From: Erythroxylum novogranatense
Taxonomy: Eukaryota; Streptophyta; Magnoliopsida; Malpighiales; Erythroxylaceae
DNA length: 64,000 bases
Reading direction: 5' to 3'
Assembly (NCBI GenBank): GCA_029891385.1
Contig: CM057235.1
Coordinates: 20,949,120 to 21,013,119 of the forward strand
Every line of letters starts with the position of its first letter. The stretch's first letter is position 1. The position numbers and the translations under genes are program-made. Positions 48,346 to 59,875 of this stretch are shown here, in pieces. The notes beneath the pieces are model-generated. The model did not search any database. It was given only the letters and a program-made list of their open reading frames with translations, and was not told where the DNA came from.

Positions 48346-49434
48346 ACTATGTGTAGCGCCCCCTCACCGTAGGGTACACATCGGGACGCCAGGAGGTCGC
48401 TCCGACACGTATCCCACGATAAAGGTGCACCACCAGAACATTCCCACTAATAATCCACATGGCATCGCAATAATTAAACCATAATATAACAGAAATCAGT
48501 AACTTTTAAAATCCAAAATAATCATCTGGTACAATCATCCAGAAGCAGAATAGACAAGTCTATCAGTCCCCTAAACAAAACCAAAAAGGAAACTGATACA
48601 AGCATCTATCCTAAGTCATCCTTAAAAGTCCAACCCAGCTGACCGACCTGTGTGCCATCGCTTCTCTTGCCAGCACGCTCGCACGGCAGGAAAAGACTAT
48701 CTCCGGAGCTAGGGGTCTACACTAACGATCCTGAAAAAAATTAGATGCAATTTTGGGTGAGTTTGCGAACTCAGTGAGAAACCATCATCGATGGTTCACT
48801 CAAATCATGCATTACGCAAATTGTGTACAGCACGGCACAGTAAGATACAATTAGTATATAACAATTTGCAGTAGCCTATAGCAGTTTGCAGTATCATATT
48901 ACGATTCACAGTATTATGCAACAGTTTATAGTAGCATGTAACAATTTGCAATCTCTCATGTCATCACACAATTCAGTAAGTGTCGCAATTCAAACAGTCA
49001 TGTGTATACAATGCATATGAGACTCTTTTCCAGTTATTCAGTGTTGTGCCCAAGTGCTCGATCGAGATTCGATGGGGACGCGTGATTTTCTCCCCTGGGC
49101 TCGAGGCCCGCGATCGATGTTCGAGCTCGAGGCTCTTTTCAATGATAATAGCACTTGGGTCACATATCCATTATCTGATCATGCATTTATGCATGCAATG
49201 CAGTGTTCAGTAATTCAGTGTATGGCTATAAAAGCCCAGTATTGCATTTCTTAGTGTCATGCAGTAGTCCAATCCAATACAGTAGAAGCATACCATTCGA
49301 TCATGTATATTTCAGTAATCATGCAATTTCACATTGGCAAGTAATTCACATTGAGCATTTATACAATCAGTAATTTGAGAAACCAACTAGGTTACTCACC
49401 TGTAACTTTCGAGCTATTGCCTGGAAGTTCCAGC

Positions 49435-51285
49435 TGTTAGAGTAGTGCCCTAAAGGCAATCCCCTTTAGCGCATTTTGTTCATAGTCATGTACAGACTTT
49501 ATGAATAAATAAAGCAAGGCATATTTCATTTATTTGATGTTCATTTTATTATGAATTGATAGTGATCTTTAATCAAATTAATGAAGTCCCTGATACATGA
49601 CATAGCATGAAGGAAATTATGATGTGATCATACTATTGAGATTCCTATCATGTGCAATTATGTCAGTATCTAAATTATCCCTAGTCATAGGATTAATGAG
49701 ACTGGACATCGTTAATCCGGATAGACTAGCACATGTCAAACTCCTTGATTGGATCAGCGGTGGATCTCGAAAACTGTAAATATTGAGATATTTAGATTTG
49801 ACATGTGGATGCTTACTAGTGGTAGTAAGTACATTGGATGACCTGCTATGGGATCATCACATGGATGTCCTATACAAATGTCGGTGATAATCTCATCATA
49901 GCAATGGTGCAAGTATCCTTAGACTTGAGGTACTCGAGGATATCTTAAATCTTGATTACGTACTTTGACTCCATTCCTTGTTGCCTTTCGTGAGGTCGCC
50001 ATAGGGTGGTGATTGGAGTGCAGCTTGAGGTATTCGAAGGTAATTGAGTAGCCAATAGAGGATTCACCACTTCATTATAGCGAAGAGATACCCGTGCCTC
50101 TTATCGGGATCATTACTTTGAAGTCTCTGGCGCCGAAAGCATACATATGTCATGAAGATGGTCTTCATGGACATATAAAGTAATGAGTCTAGGGCGAGAA
50201 CCGATTACACTTGGACTAGATTTGATCGATCGGTCTAGTAAGAGTTGACACATTGCCCATACTCAAACCAAGTGGGGTATAGCATGGTGAAAGGACAAAT
50301 TGCATGGTAATTTTTTTAATGGAAGGGTTAGTGATATGGTTTCATTAGTCAAACCAATTACTTTCCGTAAATTGGGGTCATGATGTGTTGCTAGATACCG
50401 CTCATGACTTGCTCGATTAAGTGTTAATCTAAGTGGCCAACATAACAAGGAACCTAATGGGTCACACGATAAGAGTGACTCGGAGAATCAGTAAAATAGT
50501 TTGAGACGAGATCCGATATCCGGAGAGCAATAGGATTAAATAGATCCCGATGAGATTGGGATATGTCCCGATGAGATCGCGACATCGACATTCTTTGAAA
50601 ACCGTTTCGATGATTTTTTGCGGCGGGGCCCATGAGCGGTAGGATCGACCCCAGTTTGACTGGACCACTTCAGCAATTATATATATTAATTAATTAAGTA
50701 AATAAATAAATAATTATATATATATAAAGTGATTTTCGGTGGAGCCATATGAATGGAGAAGTAAGTTAAGTTTGAAAAGTCAAAAGTAATGATTATTTAG
50801 CAAATTAAGACATTTTTTATGTCTTATACGTGGATGCCCATTCCACCAAAGCTTATATATGTATTTTAAGTGTTAAAATACATAGAAGTAGGAATGGAAG
50901 AAGGCTTGCACGGTTTTGGTAGAGGGAAGAACCGAAAGCTTAAGAGTTAAGCTTTGAAAATTTGATTTTCCATCTTCTTCACTTCATCCTCTCCATTGGC
51001 TTCTACTTCTCCAAGGCTCCACTAAGATCATTTCACTTGCTCTCCAAGGCTAAGGTAAGAGCTAGCACTCTTCTCTTTAGTCTAGCTATTCCCGGGTCAA
51101 AAGAGTTTGTCCCGGTTAGGTTTTCCGACCTTTGCGTGGATACCGTTAGAGACGGTCTCCTTTGGTCGTTATGGTTTGATTGTTTATACATACACATAGA
51201 TCCTGGCTTTCGGGAATGTCCCGGGACTCAAAATTTTAAATTCCGCACTGTGGGCATGTGATTCCTACCCCGGGATTTTCCTACA
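49435..51285 (+). mobile_element. 5' LTR of copia-2
   Basis: 1,851 bp. It lacks the AAGTCGACTT block found at the start of the copia-1 LTR. It shares the TAGTAAG and TATGTC...GACATA hairpins and the TATATA stretch (about 50674-50727). It differs from its 3' partner by many CAG/CTG-to-CG-type changes. Confidence 0.93.
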
Positions 51286-51286
51286 G

Positions 51287-51299
51287 TGGTATCAGAGCC
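51287..51299 (+). other. Primer-binding site of copia-2
   Basis: TGGTATCAGAGCC, one base after the LTR end. Confidence 0.95.
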
Positions 51300-53348
51300 A
51301 CTTGTGTTGTATAAACAGTCGAAATGATAACTAGGTCGGAGTTCCTTTGTGAAGTGAGCTGCTAATGCATGTTATTTGTGTGAATTTCGAATCAGTATAG
51401 AGATGCATGTTTTCGAAATTTCTTGCCCAGATATGTTCACAAGGTGTTGTAGTTTATGTCTGTGGAAGCTTGAAATTTATTAATTTGATTAGCTATGGTT
51501 TTGCTAATTTTATTCCCTAAGTTTCAGATGCTGTCTTGTTGAACATTTCTGAAACAGGCATGCTTGTAAATTCGAGAATAAATTCTAGAAAAAAAAATTT
51601 TCGGCTTGGTTTTCACCGACATGTCCCTAAGATGTTTGTGAATGTCTCTGTGGATGGAAAAATGTTTTCAAGGTGATTTACCATTTATTTCCGAATTTCT
51701 TGTGTGCTGATGGGAATGTTTGTGTTGTAGAACACAGATTCTGGTTCGCTAGATTGCTGAGGTTCAATGAGTTTTGTGGAAATAAATCCTGGAAAATTCA
51801 TGGAGCATTTTGGGAACATGTTTTAACCTCTGTAATTTTCTCAGTATTTATTGAAAGTGTTTCAATGGTCATTTTGAGCAAAATGTTGAGCTTAGCAGTT
51901 TTGAGAAACTTGCTGGGGCTGTTTTGTTTGGAATGATTGATCGTGTTATTTTCTGTTCCAATGCCATGAATCATTTTATAGTGATTAAAATGTGTTATAT
52001 TGATGTGGTATGCATGCCAAGTTGAGATTCTTGAATTTAGGTTTCCAATAATTTTTGGATATCGAATAGGTCACTTTAGCGTCTCGTTAGCTTATTCCGT
52101 TATCTTGGTTATTTTGGCCGTCGCAATTTTTTGTGACAAGTGCCGGAGTAATCTTGATAACGTGTAGTCTACCTAGAGATACTTAGCTTGATAATTTGGT
52201 GTCCTTGAATTATGTGGAAATCTAGTGATTAATGGTGGATTAATCGGTTTCAAGGTTTTCATATATAGTTAGACTATATGGCATGCATGAGTTGATGAAA
52301 ATGTTTCATTAGCACATTAATATAAAGGTTTATATACTTGTTATATTGGTGTTGTGAATTGGAAATGCCTGGATTAAGAATTAGCCGATTAGATAGCAAT
52401 TCCATATGGACAATGAATAAGTCGACTTATATGTTCATAAGTCGACTTGTTTGATCTGCATCAGACTAATAAGTCGACTTGCACAATGGTACAAGTCGAC
52501 TTGTTCATGCACAGTTGCACAAGTCGACTTACACATGCATAAGTCGACTTATACAGAGCCATAAGTCGACTTATACATATGCAAGTCGACTTATAACATG
52601 CAAAGATGGTATGATGGGTGATTTTCGGTATAAATTCAATGTGATTGATGCAATGCCTTAAATCAGACCATATAGTCATGGTGACTATGATCCTTGGATG
52701 AGATTAATTAGATGAGACCTAAAATCCCTCACTTAAAATATGAAAACTAACACCTTCCATTAATATGGTAAGAACCAGAGTTCTTATAGGGTTGGGTTGT
52801 TGAGCTAACCTCAAGCTCACTCTATACGAATATGTTCAAACCATGAAAATATGATTTTTAGATTAATGCGTCGGTTTTCCTAGAAGCGTTGATTTGTTGA
52901 GCTAACCTCAAGGTCAACGTGGACAGAGGCGAAGTTGGGTAGTGTACATCAGATGTACACGCATCAAGTGTTGATAACCCAATGTATGTGCATACATCAA
53001 CCGCTGATAAAGACTGGCGATAGTTGTGTCTAAGATGTAATTGGTATGTCTGATACCTCCCGAGACATAAGATGGCTTGTTGAGCTAACCTCAAGGTCAT
53101 TCTTAATGTCGGTCATCGATGATGAAATTGGTATGACTGATACCTACCGATTGACCTAAGGTGACTTGTTGACCTCAAGGTCATTCTTAGCAATGTCGGA
53201 TATCGACCCACTAGGTTAATGTGCCATTTTGTTTCATGGATTCTGTTGAAACTAGTGGGAGCCATATGTATGTCATTTAAGTCCTTATGAGCATACATTT
53301 AATCCTATTCTAACTTTCTTTCTCTCTCTATGTTTAGGTTGATTGAAG
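51300..53348 (+). other. Long non-coding leader of copia-2
   Basis: About 2.05 kb, homologous throughout to the copia-1 leader. It holds the palindrome array (52419-52592) and four hairpin repeats (52800, 52897, 53080 and a truncated one at 53169). No protein domain is seen. Confidence 0.8.
52419..52592. repeat. AAGTCGACTT palindrome array in copia-2 leader
   Basis: Eight perfect copies, starting at 52419, 52439, 52471, 52493, 52521, 52541, 52563 and 52583. Spacing is about 20-32 bases. Confidence 0.97.
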
Positions 53349-54180
53349 ATGTCGACTAGTGAATCTTCGCTCACTAATGGATGCAAACAAATTAACAGGA
53401 CCAAATTTTCTTGATTGGTCATGAATCGAGAATTGTTCTCGAGATCTAAGGATCTAGGATACATCCTTGATTTTCCGCTTCGGATCCACTTCTGAAGGAG
53501 CTTCGATGATGATCGGAAGGCATATCGAAGCATCTAAAAGACGGTGACATAGCCACGCATTATGCTTGCATCGATGTCACCGAGCTGCGAAGCGGCCGAG
53601 TCTATGGATGCTCACACGATAGTGTTTCATCTTAGAGAGTTGTTTGATGAGCAAACACGGTCCGAGCAGTTCGAGACCTCAAGGTTGCTCTTTACAACGA
53701 AGATGACTCTGGTTCATCTGCGATTGCAATATGCATTGAAGATGAATGGCTATATTGAGAGGTTGGTCGTCTTAGGTTTTGTGATGGATTACGAGTTAAG
53801 TATAGACTTAATTCTTGTTGGTTTGTCGATATTTATTCACGGTTTGTGTTGAACTATCGAATGAACCAAATATCCACCACAATTCCCGAGTGATCAATCT
53901 GCTTTCAAGGCAATGAAACAAATTTGTCAAGCAAGATAGCAAGGCGTTGCTATTGGTGGATTCTTCTTCCTCTGGTTCCAAGAAGAAGAAGAAGAAGAAA
54001 AAAGGCTCGGAAGCGAAAGGAAGTGCAGCGAAAGGCAAGAAGAAGACCAAAGAGATGCACCAAAAGGTACCGCTTCCATTGCGGTAAGACCGGTCATTGG
54101 GGCGAATCGCAAAGTTTATCTGGAAGAATCGAAGCGAAGAAGGCATCATTGCCTCGACTTCTTCGGTATGTTTGTCATTG
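53349..54180 (+). pseudogene. copia-2 gag
   Basis: ATG at 53349 (MSTS...), then frameshifted; LTGPNFLDW is readable around 53390-53420. ESMDAHTIVFHLRELFDEQ is clear in the 53562-53852 frame. A poly-Lys stretch (53980-54010) precedes the zinc knuckle FHCGKTGHW near 54073-54105, whose last Cys region is altered. Frame breaks at 53585-53600 fall where two CAG-like codons read CG. Homologous to copia-1 gag. Confidence 0.85.
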
Positions 54181-55420
54181 AGGTTAATCTGCTTCGATCA
54201 TAACATATGGGTATTAGATACGGTTGTGGCTCACATATGCAATGATATGCAGGCCTCGAGGGACGATGGCTGACTCATAAAGGGAGAAATGGACTGCGTG
54301 TTGGCAATGGAGCAAGAGTTCTTTGCATTAGCCGTAGGGACTTATGTTTTGACACTCCCAGTGGGCTTGTACTTAACTTGGATGATTTTTATTTTGTACC
54401 CGTGTTAACAAAGAACATCTTGTCTTTCTTGTTTAAATAGAGCTGGTTTCCATTTGTCTTTTGGTAACAATGGTTGTTCTATTAGTTCAAATGGAATGCT
54501 TTATGGTACTTGGTACATTATGCAATGGAATTTACATATTAGATATGTCACATCCGGTTATGAATGTCAATGACGCTAAAAGACATAAAAGAGATAATTT
54601 AAAATCAACTTACTTATGGCATTGTCGCCATGGCCATATAAATGAGAGACGATCGCTAAGCTCCACAAGAGTGGAAGTTTAGGGTCATTCGATTATGAAT
54701 CATATGACACATGTGAATCTTGTTTATTAGGCAAGATGACTAAGTTACCTTTAAGGAAAGGGTGAGCGAGCGATCGGATTATTAGACCTAATACATTCAG
54801 ATGTATGTGGTCCGATGTCCATCCATGCCGGAAGTGGCTACTGCATACTTCATTACCTTTATCGATGATTATTCTCGATATGGGTACCAGATGTCGATGA
54901 GATACAAATCAAGCGTTTGAAAAGTTCAAACAATTCAGAAATGAAGTAGAAAAACAACTTGGGAAAAGTATCAAAACATTACGATCCGATCGTGGTGGTG
55001 AATACTTAGACCAAGATTTTTGATTATCTCGTAGATAATGGGATATTATCTCGGTGGACCCCTCCTTACACACCACAAAGATAATGGTGTGGCTGAAAGG
55101 AGAAATCGAACCTTGTTGGACGTGGTACGATCTATGATGGGCTTTACACGATTACCAAAATCCTTTTGGGGATATGCACTTGAGACAATTTGTTTACTTG
55201 TTAAGCGAGTTCCATCAAAGACAGTTGATGTTACTCCATATGAGATGTGGACTAACAAGAAACCTTATCTTTCTTATTTGAAAGTATGGGGTTGTCTGGT
55301 TATGTGAAGCGGACACGGTCGAGATAAGCTTGGAGCAAAATCGACAAATGTTTGTTCGTAGGATATCCTAAAGAAACAAGAGGATATCAATTCTACTTTC
55401 TTTGAGGAACAAAAGGTGTT
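54181..55420 (+). pseudogene. copia-2 protease and integrase
   Basis: The protease active site VLDT is present near 54210 but a one-base loss shifts the frame before the following Gly. The pre-integrase zinc region is at 54500-54740 (GIYILDMSHP, YLWHCRHGHINE, CESCLLGK in pieces). Integrase catalytic blocks are scattered over frames: LIHSDVCG-like at 54795, RSDRGGEYL at 54980, and NGVAERRNRTLLDVVRSMMG in the 55038-55307 frame. More damaged than copia-1 integrase. Confidence 0.9.
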
Positions 55421-57235
55421 TGTTTCGATGCATCGCTGTCTTTTAGAGAAAGAGTTTCTTTTAAAAGAGGACGGTGGGAGCAAAGTTGAACTTGAAGAAG
55501 TTCAAGATGCTCTCGGACAGACGCGATCAATGCTGAACTCAAACGTAACTCATACAGATGAGGTAACAGTTCAACCTTCTACTACACACGAAAGTCGTAG
55601 GTCAAGCAGGATACGCTCTGTTCCTGAGAGATATGGATTTCTCGTGAGTGAACAGAATGACGTATTGCTCATAGAGGATGATGAGCCTACTACCTATGAA
55701 GAGGTTCTGAAGAGTTCAGAGTCTGAAAAATGGCTTCGTGCCATGAAATCTGAAATGGATTCCATGTATGAAAACCAAGTATGGACTTTGGTTGATGCAC
55801 CTGAAGGGATAAAACCTATAGGGTGCAAATGGGTTTTCAAGAAGAAAACCGACATGGATGGTAATGTGATTACCTATAAAGCAAGGCTTGTGGCCAAAGG
55901 CTTTCGTCAAAGACAAGGAGTTGACTATGACGAGACCTTCAGTCCAGTAGCAATGCTTAAATCCATTAGGATACTCCTAGCCATTGCCGCTCATTATGAT
56001 TATGAGATATGACAAATGGATGTGAAGACAACTTTCCTGAATGGAAATCTGGCTGAGGATGTGTACATGACACAACCTGAGGGCTTCATTTCCGTTGATG
56101 GCGAAAAGGTATGCAAGCTTCAGAAATCCATTTATGGATTGAAGCAAGCATCCAGGAGTTGGAATATCCGTTTTGATGAGACAATCAAAGAGTTTGGTTT
56201 CTCACAAAATCCGGATGAACACTGTGTGTACAAGAAAGTTAATGGAACTGCGATCGTATTCCTTGTGTTATATGTAGATGACATATTGTTGCTAGGAAAC
56301 GATGTCTCAATGCTGCAATCAGTAAAAATTTGGTTGTCCAAACAATTTGCCATGAAAGACCTTGGAGAAGCAACTTATATCCTTGGGATAAAGATCTATA
56401 GAGATAGATCGAAGAGGTTGCTTGGTCTTTCACAGTCAACGTACATAGACAAGGTGCTAAAGAGGTTTAGCATGGAGCAATCCAAGAGAGGGTTTCTTCC
56501 ATTACTCATGGATAACACTCTCGAAGTCCATGTGTCCCAAGACACGGGATGAGAGGATGCGTATGAATATGATCCCGTATGCATCTGCGATAGGATCTAT
56601 TATGTACGCAATGTTATATACGAGACCCGATGTATCATATGCTCTAAGTGTTACGGCGAGATACCAATCGGATCTGGTGAGGGTCATTTGGGTGGTGTCA
56701 AGAATATCCTAAAGTACTTGCGAAGAACTAAGGATGTTTTCTTGATATATGGAGATGGAAGTCTCAGTGGCGGGCATCGGATGCGATTTTCAATCGATAA
56801 GGGCGACTCGAGTCCCAATCAGGTTATGTTTTCACACTAAATGGTGGAGCGATCATTGGAAGAGTTCCAAACAGAGACGCTCACGATTCAACGATCGAGG
56901 CGAGTACATTGCGCATCGACGCAAAGAAAGGAAGCGGTTTGGATCGAAGTTCATTTCGAACTTGGTGTGGTTCCTATTGTGATGGACCCATCTGATTGTT
57001 TTGTGACAACACTGGGGCTATCGCGCAGGCAAAGGAGCCAAGGTCTCATCAGCGGTCCAAACACGTACTCTGCCGATACCATTTGATTCGGGAGATCATT
57101 GCTCGAGGTGATGTCCTGATAGAGAGAATTCCGAGAGCGAATATTGGCGATCCGTTGACAAAGTCGTTGCCACAGAAGAATTTTGATTCTCATGTACTCG
57201 CTTATGGTATTAGATACCAAGGCGATTGGCTTTAG
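55421..57235 (+). pseudogene. copia-2 reverse transcriptase and RNase H
   Basis: The 55416-56012 frame carries the acidic linker and the RT N-terminal part ([45 protein letters not shown]) and ends at YDYEI with TGA. RT continues in the same frame at 56016-56552 from MDVKTTFLNG through LYVDDILLLGND (catalytic). So one stop codon divides an otherwise open RT of about 375 codons. RNase H (56560-57235) is shifted repeatedly; the end SKHVLCRYHLIREIIARGDV and the DPLTK region are readable. Confidence 0.93.
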
Positions 57236-57237
57236 GT

Positions 57238-57249
57238 CAAGTGGGAGAT
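57238..57249 (+). other. Polypurine tract of copia-2
   Basis: CAAGTGGGAGAT before LTR start TGTTAGAG. Confidence 0.85.
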
Positions 57250-59095
57250 TGTTAGAGTAGTGCCCTAAAGGCAATCCCCTTTAGCGCATTTTGTTCATAG
57301 TCATGTACAGACTTTATGAATAAATAAAGCAATGCATATTTCATTTATTTGATGTTCATTTTATTATGAATTGATAGTGATCTTTAATCAAATTAATGAA
57401 GTCCCTGATACATGACATAGCATGAAGGAAATTATTATGTGATCATACTATTGAGATTCCTATCATGTGCAATTATGTCGATATCTAAATTATCCTAGTC
57501 ATAGGATTAATGAGGCCGGACATCGTTAATCCGGATAGACTAGATACGTCAAACTCCTTGATTGGATCAAGCGGTGGATCTCGAAACGTAAATATTGAGA
57601 TATTTAGATTTGACATGTGGATGCTTACTAGTGGTAGTAAGTACATTGGATGACTGCTATGGGATCATCACATGGATGTCCTATACAAATGTCGTTGATA
57701 ATCTCATCATAGCAATGGTGCAAGTATCCTTAGACTTGAGGTACTCGAGGATATCTTGAATCTTGATTACGTACTTTGACTCCATTCCTTGTTGCCTTTC
57801 GAGGTCGCTCATAGGGTGGTGATTGGGTGCGACTTGAGGTATTCAAGGTAATTGAGTAGCCAATAGAGGATTCACCACTTCATTATAGCGGAAGAGATAC
57901 CCATGGCCTCTTATCGGGATCATTACTTTGAAGTCTCGCATCGAGCATACATATGTCATGAAGATGGTCTTCATGGACATATAAAGTAATGAGTCCTAGG
58001 ACGAGAACTGATTACACTTGGACTAGATTTGATCTGATCAGTCTAGTAAGAGTTGACACATTGCCCATACTCAAACCAAGTGGGGTATAGCATGGTGAAA
58101 GGACAAATTGCATGGTAATTTTTTTTAATGGAAGGGTTCGTGATATGGTTTCATTAGTCAAACCAATTACTTTCCGGTCAATTGGGGGTCATGATGTGTT
58201 GCTAGATACCGCTCATGACTTGCTCAGATTAAGTGTTAATCTAAGTGGCCAACATAACCGGGAACCTAATGGGTCACACGCATAAGAGTTACTCGGAGAA
58301 TCTGTAAAATAGTTTTGGACAGAGATCCGATATCTGGAGAGCAATAGGATTAAATGGATCCCGATGAGATTGGGATATGTCCCGATGAGATCGGGACATC
58401 GACATTGCTGAAAACCGTTTCCGGTGATTTTTCGTCGGCGGGGCCGATAGAGTGGGACCGAATTCCCAATTTGATGGACCACTTCAAAGAATTATATATA
58501 TTAATTAATTAAGTAAATAATTAATTAATTATATATATATAAAGTGATTTTCGGTGGAGCCATATGAATGGAGAAGTAAGTTAAGTTTGAAAAGTCAAAA
58601 GTAATGATTATTTAGCAAATTAAGACATTTTTATGTCTTATACGTGGATGCCCATTCCACTAAAGCTTATATATGTATTTTAAGTGTTAAAATACATAGA
58701 AGTAGGAATGGAAGAAGGCTTGCGGTTTTGGTAGAGGAAGAACCAAAGCTTAAGAGTTAAGCTTTGAAAATTTGATTTTCCATCTTCTTCACTTCATCCT
58801 CTCCATTGGCTTCTACTTCTCCAAGGCTCCACCAAGATCATTTCACTTGCTCTCCAAGGCTAAGGTAAGAGCTAGCACTCTTCTCTTTAGTCTAGCTATT
58901 TCCGGGTCAAAAGAGTTTGTCCCGGTTAGGTTTTTCGACCTCTGCGTGGATACCGTTAGAGACGGTCTCCTTTGGTCGTTATGGTTTGATTGTTTATACA
59001 TACACATGGATCCTGGCTTTCGGGAATGTCCCGGGACTCAAAATTTTAAATTCCGCACTGTGGGCATGTGATGCCTACCCCGGAATTTTCCTACA
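57250..59095 (+). mobile_element. 3' LTR of copia-2
   Basis: 1,846 bp, colinear with the 5' LTR; AT run at 58493-58543; ends CCTACA at the CCAGC duplication. Confidence 0.93.
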
Positions 59096-59627
59096 CCAGC
59101 AATGTCCGTGGAATGACGATCCAACGACGCCTTTATAACAGTAAAACACAGTCCCATTACTAGATGCTCAATTAAGCCATTCAGTAATGCATATGTCTCA
59201 GTAGAATTATGTACAATGCATGCTCACGATTTTCCCGGCGCTAAAACCCAATTTATAACTCTTATGCCCCATTCTAACTTGCAGTTCAATTGATGGACAA
59301 TAATTGATCACATCCTAAAATTCAGTTCAAATTCCTCAATTCATACTTCCTATAACAGTTCCCTATTCATTGGGTCAACACCTTTATTGAAAATCCCATT
59401 TAAAACTCCAATTGTCTCAATTCAATATTTAGGTCATACTAAGAACCATAATTGACCTTAATCTCGATAAATCAATACCATTTAAATTAAATTCTAACTC
59501 CCATAATTATCCTCAATTGTAGACCTCTTTCCCTAGTCCGTAAAGAATCAGGAATCACCTCAATTAGAGGTCTACGCCATCAATTATACCCAATAAACAA
59601 AAATCAATCCAATCAGAAAAATCCCTT

Positions 59628-59875
59628 CGCCGCGACCTACAGCCCTCGTCGCGACGTACAGAGGATCGCTCGCCGGGACGTGAATGACGCTCGCCGCGAC
59701 GTGAATGACGCTCGCCGCGGCGTGCGCCCTTTTCATGCTCGTCGCGACGTAAGCCAGAAGGCTCGTCGCGACGTACCTCCAGGCGCTCGTCGCGGCGTCC
59801 CGCTGCGCTCGTCGCGGCGAGCACTATATTTTCTCGCCATGGCGAGCACACCGATTTATCGCGACGTGCGAGTCG
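59628..59875. repeat. CGTCGCGACG-type palindrome array (B2)
   Basis: About eleven variants of TCGTCGCGACGT and CGCCGCGGCG in 250 bases, the densest array here. It produces an Ala-Arg-Arg-Asp-Val repeat in one frame, which is a by-product of the array. Confidence 0.85.

Larger units (their letters stand above)
49435..59095 (+). mobile_element. Ty1/copia element copia-2
   Basis: A 9.66-kb complete element with duplication CCAGC (49430-49434 and 59096-59100) inside solo LTR B2. LTRs of about 1.85 kb begin TGTTAGAG and end CCTACA. The internal layout is as in copia-1, and much of the pol is nearly identical to it. Its own pol has many small frame breaks. Confidence 0.95.
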
